A stretch of 18,938 nt of DNA. Origin: Eubacterium sp. UBA3279. Its GTDB lineage: Bacteria > Bacillota > Clostridia > Lachnospirales > Lachnospiraceae. Positions 14,786 to 18,938 of the stretch are shown here, piece after piece; position 1 is the first letter of the stretch; every line of letters begins with the position of its first letter. The notes under the pieces were generated by a model that did not search any database, was not told the origin of the DNA, and worked only from the letters and a program-made list of their open reading frames with translations. The DNA lies in contig DETV01000014.1 of NCBI GenBank assembly GCA_002361775.1, positions 1-18,938 of the forward strand, read 5' to 3'. A program made the position numbers and the translations under genes.

Positions 14786-16501
14786 TTAATCTATCTTCTG
14801 ACTATACGCCTCATAAGTCAGTACATCTCTTTTTCTGTAATCGAAGAGAAATTTGTAACATCCCCGTTCCCAGGTATCCGGATGATAATCCATAATCTCC
14901 AGATGCGTCATTTTACTCAACTGTCTTTCATCATACCCCTGATATTCCGGAAGATATTTTCTGGATTCCCCTTCCTGTCGATAAAATTCTCTTATATACG
15001 TTTTGTATTCGCTTTGATTTTTTGCCCACACAGGACGATTTTTCAGATTTTCTCTTGCATATAAATCATAGGTCATCAGTTGAATATAAAGTTCTCTGTT
15101 CCCGGGATCTCTCTCTTCCAGAAATTCCTGCAAAATTTCATATCTGCGTATACGGGTATGGGAAATATCCATATATCCTTTCCGCTCATAAAACGCGCCT
15201 AATGCTTCATAAAAAGCAAACGGAGAAGGAAACAACCGTTCCGCTGCCGGCAAAATTTTCAGAAACTGGTTACTATTATAATATACTTCCACCATTTCTT
15301 CCACCAGCTTCAATTTCAATATTTCTTCATAGGAAATCCATTGGGTAAATAAAACCTCATACGGTTCCTTATCCTGATAAACACACTTATAATTTTCTGC
15401 CTGCTGATACATATAAGAACCTTTCAGCACTTTTAAAAATCCCAACTGTAACTGCTGAGGACGAAGGGCGTACACCTGATCAAAAGATTTTCCAAAAGAT
15501 TCATAATTTTCAAAGGGAAGTCCTGCAATCAGATCCAGATGCTGATGAACATTGTGTCCCTCCTGAATCCTTCGTACTACAGAAGAAACTTTGGCAAAAT
15601 CCATTTTTCTGTGAATCTCACTGATCGTTTTTTCATTGGTGGACTGCACTCCAATCTCCAACTGAATCATTCCCGGGCGCATTTGGCGAATCAGAGAAAT
15701 CTCTTCTTCATTTAATAAATCTGCTGCCACCTCAAAATGGAAATTTGTAATTCCATTATCGTGTTCTGTCAAATATGTCCACACAGCCATCGCATGATTA
15801 TGATTACAGTTAAACGTCCGGTCCACAAACTTCACCTGGGGAACCTTCTGATTCAGGAAAAACTGTAATTCCTTTTTCACCAGTTCCAAATCCCTGAAAC
15901 GAAGTTTTTTATCCACAGAAGAGAGGCAGTAACTACAGGAAAAAGGACATCCTCTGCTGGATTCATAATAAATAATACGATTTTTAAATTCCCCCAGGTG
16001 GCTGTACACAAACGGAACTTTACTAAGATCCATTACCTCTCTCCAACCATTATCCACAATCTCCTGATTTTTCCGGTAGGTTATCCCCCTGATTTCTTCC
16101 AGTGTATGGATATTTTCCAGATAATGACCTGCCAGTTCCAAAAAAGTTTCTTCCCCTTCCCCTTTCATAATACCCGTAACCTGAGGACATTCCAAAAGAA
16201 CTTTTTTGCTGTCATAGGAAACTTCCGGTCCACCAAGCCATATGGCAGTGTCCGGAAGTATCTTATGTATCTCCCGGATTACTTCTTTTACCAGGGAAAT
16301 ATTCCAAATATAGCAGGAAATGCAAAGGACTTCCGGCTTACGCCGGAAGATTCCTTTTATAATTTCATCCTTTTTTTGATTAATCGTAAATTCTGCCAGC
16401 CCAACATCTTCACCATATCTGTTCGCATACGCTTTCAGACTATATACCGCAAGGTTCGAGTGAATATATTTTGCATTGACAGCAGTTAATAAAATTCTCA
16501 T
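14786..16501 (-). CDS. B12-binding-domain radical SAM protein (DUF4080 type)
   Basis: Protein of 571 aa. The N-terminal cobalamin-binding-like Rossmann domain (1-135) has ISCYIWN and WLGGPEVSYD. There is no clear DxHxxG, so cobalamin may bind base-on or not at all. The radical SAM domain (about 170-390) has the 4Fe-4S motif CPFSCSYC (C185, C189, C192) and a typical FVDRTFN strand. The C-terminal region (about 400-560) matches the DUF4080 type. The substrate is unknown; relatives include methylthiotransferases, hopanoid and Mg-protoporphyrin cyclases and tryptophan methylases. The start ATG overlaps the TGA of the sugar kinase (ATGA), so translation is probably coupled. Confidence 0.87.
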   Translation of the reverse strand: MRILLTAVNAKYIHSNLAVYSLKAYANRYGEDVGLAEFTINQKKDEIIKGIFRRKPEVLCISCYIWNISLVKEVIREIHKILPDTAIWLGGPEVSYDSKKVLLECPQVTGIMKGEGEETFLELAGHYLENIHTLEEIRGITYRKNQEIVDNGWREVMDLSKVPFVYSHLGEFKNRIIYYESSRGCPFSCSYCLSSVDKKLRFRDLELVKKELQFFLNQKVPQVKFVDRTFNCNHNHAMAVWTYLTEHDNGITNFHFEVAADLLNEEEISLIRQMRPGMIQLEIGVQSTNEKTISEIHRKMDFAKVSSVVRRIQEGHNVHQHLDLIAGLPFENYESFGKSFDQVYALRPQQLQLGFLKVLKGSYMYQQAENYKCVYQDKEPYEVLFTQWISYEEILKLKLVEEMVEVYYNSNQFLKILPAAERLFPSPFAFYEALGAFYERKGYMDISHTRIRRYEILQEFLEERDPGNRELYIQLMTYDLYARENLKNRPVWAKNQSEYKTYIREFYRQEGESRKYLPEYQGYDERQLSKMTHLEIMDYHPDTWERGCYKFLFDYRKRDVLTYEAYSQKID

Positions 16502-17442
16502 AATTCGTTCATTACCTGTTCCAGAGTTGGCATAGCCGGAATAGCACCTCGTTTTTCCACGCAGAGACCAGCCACTGCATTTGCAAATGTCAGATATTCT
16601 TCTGCCTGTTCTTTTGTAAGATCAGCCGGCTTCACATTATACAAAGCCAGACGGGATAATAATCCGCCCCAGAAAGAATCTCCTGCGCCTGTGGTATCCA
16701 CAACATTACGCGGTTTTCCTTTTACCTGAACCTCAATGTTCTTTGTCTTTAACAAAGCGCCGTCAGCTCCCAGTGTAACAACTACACAGGATACTCCCTG
16801 AGAAAGAAGAACTTCTGCTGCCTCTTTAGGATCTGCTTTTCCACTGAGAAGTTCTGTCTCCTCATCAGAAATCTTCATAATATCTGCATAAGGAACCATG
16901 GAACGCATCTTCTCAATAGCATCTTCCTCGCTCTTCCACAACAGAGGACGATAGTTCGGATCATATGAAATCACTGCTCCTGCTTTCTTTGCTTCTTCCA
17001 CTGCATAAAATGTAGCGCTTCTTGCAGGCTCATCTGTCAGTGAAAGGGAACCACAGTGAAAAATCTTGGAATTTTTAACCACATCCAGTTTTACTTCTTC
17101 TTTCTTTAACTGGGTATCTGCACCTGGTTTTCTTGCAAAAGAAAAGCTTCTCTCACCATTTTTCAGGGACACAAACGCCAGTGTGGTAAAGAAGTCAGGA
17201 TCTACCACCAGACCTGTAGTATCTACATCAATCTTATCTAAAGTTTCTTTTAACAATGCACCGTGCATATCATCTCCTACTTTACCAATGAATGCCGGTT
17301 TTAATCCCAGATTTGAAACAGCAGCCAGTACATTTGCCGGCGCCCCTCCCGGATTCTGCTCGAATAAAGCCATTCCTGCTTCTGAAACTCCACAAGGTGT
17401 AAAATCAATCAACACTTCTCCCAATGCTGTAACGTCAAACAT
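16498..17442 (-). CDS. PfkB-family sugar kinase, probable fructokinase
   Basis: Protein of 314 aa. Ribokinase-fold enzyme that phosphorylates a sugar with ATP. The first PfkB signature lies around GGAPANVLAAVSNLG (32-46). The second is DTTGAGDSFWGG (249-260), with D255 the catalytic base. The N terminus VTALGEVLIDFTP and the GGAPANV form are typical of fructokinases, but ribo-, keto-deoxygluconate or other sugars cannot be ruled out and no transporter or hydrolase is adjacent. The frame extends to 17520, but the ATG at 17442 has AAGAGGTAAG upstream and starts where the family starts. The longer frame would run through the promoter at 17489-17517. First gene of the long minus-strand series. 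Confidence 0.9.
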   Translation of the reverse strand: MFDVTALGEVLIDFTPCGVSEAGMALFEQNPGGAPANVLAAVSNLGLKPAFIGKVGDDMHGALLKETLDKIDVDTTGLVVDPDFFTTLAFVSLKNGERSFSFARKPGADTQLKKEEVKLDVVKNSKIFHCGSLSLTDEPARSATFYAVEEAKKAGAVISYDPNYRPLLWKSEEDAIEKMRSMVPYADIMKISDEETELLSGKADPKEAAEVLLSQGVSCVVVTLGADGALLKTKNIEVQVKGKPRNVVDTTGAGDSFWGGLLSRLALYNVKPADLTKEQAEEYLTFANAVAGLCVEKRGAIPAMPTLEQVMNEL

Positions 17443-17467
17443 ATTCTTACCTCTTTTCGTCATCATT

Positions 17468-17483
17468 TGGGATTTATTTCCCA
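17468..17483. promoter_or_regulatory. Dyad at the predicted transcription start of the sugar kinase
   Basis: TGGGA-TTTATT-TCCCA, perfect 5-bp arms with a 6-base spacer, just downstream of the predicted -10 (17489-17494). The position suits either a repressor operator or a 5'-end mRNA hairpin. No regulator gene is nearby. Confidence 0.35.
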
Positions 17484-17488
17484 TAAGT

Positions 17489-17517
17489 AATGTAAGTATA
17501 ACACAAAAAGCGGTCAA
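17489..17517 (-). promoter_or_regulatory. Sigma-A-type promoter of the sugar kinase operon
   Basis: On the minus strand TTGACC (17517-17512), a 17-base spacer and TACATT (17494-17489), about 47 bases upstream of the kinase ATG. It lies in the gap after glyA, where no terminator is seen, so the operon may be transcribed both from here and by read-through. Confidence 0.65.
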
Positions 17518-17531
17518 CACTCAATCATTTC

Positions 17532-18770
17532 TTATGCATTCAGAGGATATTTTTCTGTAAGATTTTTTACAATCTTCAAAGCTTCCTCTTTATTTTCTCT
17601 GCTTTCTGTCATCAGCGCAATTGCCTGAGCAATCAGATCCATATCTTCTTCATTCATACCTCTGGATGTTACTGCTGCTGTTCCCAGGCGAACTCCACTG
17701 GTCACAAAGGGAGATTCCGGATCGTTGGGAATTGCGTTCTTATTGCAGGTAATATTTGCCTCATCCAACAGATTTTCCATCGCCTTTCCTGTGATTCCGG
17801 TTCCTCTAAGATCCACCAGAACAAGATGATTATCCGTTCCGCCGGATACCAGATGAATTCCTCTTTTTAAAAGTCCCTGCGCCAATGCCTGACAATTTTT
17901 CACCAACTGCGCCTGATACTGTGTAAACTCCGGCTGTAATGCTTCCAGAAAGCAAACTGCCTTTGCAGCGATCACATGCATCAGTGGGCCACCCTGAATA
18001 CCTGGAAATACCGCTTTATTATAGTTAAATTTTTTTGCCATTTCTTCACTGGATAAAATAAGACCTCCCCGCGGCCCCCGCAGTGTTTTGTGTGTTGTAG
18101 TCGTAGTCACATGAGCATAAGGAATGGGACTTGGATGAAGTCCTGCCGCTACCAGCCCGGCAATATGAGCCATATCCACCATCAAATACGCTCCCACCTC
18201 ATCGGCAATTTCCCTGAATCTTTTAAAATCAATCACTCTGGCATACGCACTGGCTCCTGCTATGATCATCTTAGGCTTTGCTTCCAGAGCAATCTGACGT
18301 ACCTGCTCATAATCGATATACCCCTCCTCATTTACACCATAAGGAACGATATTAAAGTAAGCGCCGGAGAAATTTGCCGGACTTCCATGACTTAAATGTC
18401 CTCCATGTGCCAGATTCATACCCATTACTGTATCTCCCGGTTTCAACATGGCAAAAAATACAGCCATATTCGCCTGAGCGCCAGAATGGGGCTGCACATT
18501 GGCATACGTACATCCGAAGAGTTTCTTAGCTCTCTCTATTGCAAGATTTTCCACTTCGTCCACACATTCACAACCGCCGTAATATCTTTTTCCCGGATAA
18601 CCTTCGGCATATTTGTTCGTCAAAGGACTTCCCATCGCTGCCATTACTGCCTTACTCACCCAATTTTCAGATGCAATCAATTCTATATGAGAATTTTGTC
18701 TTTCAATTTCATGATTGATAGCCTGAGCCACTGCAGGATCCGTTTTGGTAATCTCTTCAAATGAATACAT
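17532..18770 (-). CDS. glyA: Serine hydroxymethyltransferase
   Basis: Protein of 412 aa, a standard bacterial length. PLP enzyme that interconverts serine and glycine with transfer of the one-carbon unit to tetrahydrofolate, feeding purine, thymidylate and methionine synthesis in the cytosol. Conserved features: ELIASENWVS (30-39), YAEGYPGKRYYGG (54-66), MVDMAHIAGLVAAG (197-210), and the PLP lysine K228 in TTTTTHKTLRGPRGG. A glycine-rich EGYPGKR and the C-terminal GVRLGTAAVTSRG are also present. The ATG is preceded by AAGGAG. The 5' leader is only about 40 bases, too short for a riboswitch. Monocistronic, or leading into the kinase operon. Confidence 0.97.
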   Translation of the reverse strand: MYSFEEITKTDPAVAQAINHEIERQNSHIELIASENWVSKAVMAAMGSPLTNKYAEGYPGKRYYGGCECVDEVENLAIERAKKLFGCTYANVQPHSGAQANMAVFFAMLKPGDTVMGMNLAHGGHLSHGSPANFSGAYFNIVPYGVNEEGYIDYEQVRQIALEAKPKMIIAGASAYARVIDFKRFREIADEVGAYLMVDMAHIAGLVAAGLHPSPIPYAHVTTTTTHKTLRGPRGGLILSSEEMAKKFNYNKAVFPGIQGGPLMHVIAAKAVCFLEALQPEFTQYQAQLVKNCQALAQGLLKRGIHLVSGGTDNHLVLVDLRGTGITGKAMENLLDEANITCNKNAIPNDPESPFVTSGVRLGTAAVTSRGMNEEDMDLIAQAIALMTESRENKEEALKIVKNLTEKYPLNA

Positions 18771-18819
18771 AGTTTTCTCCTTTTCTTCGCTTTATTATTT
18801 TAGTGTGATATTGCAACAA

Positions 18820-18848
18820 ATTATACCATACCACTTATTCAATCGCAA
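18820..18848 (-). promoter_or_regulatory. Near-consensus sigma-A promoter of glyA
   Basis: On the minus strand TTGCGA (18848-18843), a spacer of exactly 17 bases, and TATAAT (18825-18820), about 50 bases before the glyA ATG. The predicted start of transcription is near 18812. Confidence 0.8.
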
Positions 18849-18872
18849 CAGAAAAAAAAATAAAATTTCCTC

Positions 18873-18901
18873 TTGCTTTTCTAAAAATATTGTGATAATA
18901 T
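18873..18901 (+). promoter_or_regulatory. Promoter of the tRNA gene
   Basis: TTGCTT (18873-18878), a 17-base spacer, TAATAT (18896-18901), ending 13 bases before the tRNA 5' end. It is back to back with the glyA promoter, 24 bases apart. Confidence 0.65.
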
Positions 18902-18914
18902 ATAACACGTACTC

Positions 18915-18938
18915 GCCCAGATAGCTCAGTTGGTAGAG
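18915..18938 (+). tRNA. tRNA gene, 5' part only (cut by window edge)
   Basis: GCCCAGA acceptor strand, TA, then the D-arm sequence GCTCAGTTGGTAGAG, which is the standard bacterial tRNA 5' half. The anticodon lies outside the window, so the amino acid cannot be named. Confidence 0.85.

Noticed and set aside
18771..18819. Glycine riboswitch in front of glyA
   Set aside because: The leader from the predicted start to the ATG is only about 40 bases and contains no glycine-aptamer-like structure.

Overview
The window looks like a Gram-positive Clostridia chromosome, most probably Lachnospiraceae. The gene set points that way (MutS2, YhaM, a TrmL-type methylase, VanW/YoaR-type and DUF4080-type proteins). 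So do strong AGGAGG-like ribosome sites, TTGaca-17-TATAAT promoters, and a moderate G+C of roughly 42-50% in the 60-base backbone lines I counted by hand. Species assignment is inference only.

Layout. (1) 1-2214 is a markedly AT-rich accessory segment (25-35% G+C in four sampled 60-base coding lines). It carries two co-oriented genes of unknown function on the minus strand (260 aa, then 278 aa). It lies directly downstream of rlmD, and its far side holds a second, diverged copy of the rlmD 3' end that still encodes ETVCLLS. Both flanks also carry copies of a short TACATTTTCGC-like repeat. I read this as a small integrated island, or the end of a larger one, at the 3' end of rlmD with an unknown two-gene cargo. 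It is the most interesting part of the window. (2) 2215-6101, minus strand: a membrane-anchored HtrA-like protein that has lost all three catalytic residues, then the exoribonuclease yhaM, then rlmD. (3) 6391-10892, plus strand: mutS2, then a tightly linked OmpR-type response regulator and sensor kinase that overlap by one base. (4) 10898-17442, minus strand: a long, compact series of genes. In order of transcription they are a PfkB sugar kinase, a B12-binding radical SAM protein, a DEDDh exonuclease, a 32-aa membrane peptide, a VanW-family exported protein, an AIR-synthase/HypE-like protein and trmL, closed by a terminator. (5) 17532-18938: glyA on the minus strand with a near-consensus promoter, and back to back with it the promoter and first 24 bases of a tRNA gene cut by the window edge.

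Most genes outside region 1 are housekeeping (RNA modification and turnover, DNA maintenance, one-carbon metabolism, signalling, envelope). No CRISPR array, transposase, integrase or rRNA gene is visible. If the 1-2214 segment is mobile, its recombinase lies left of the window or has been lost.
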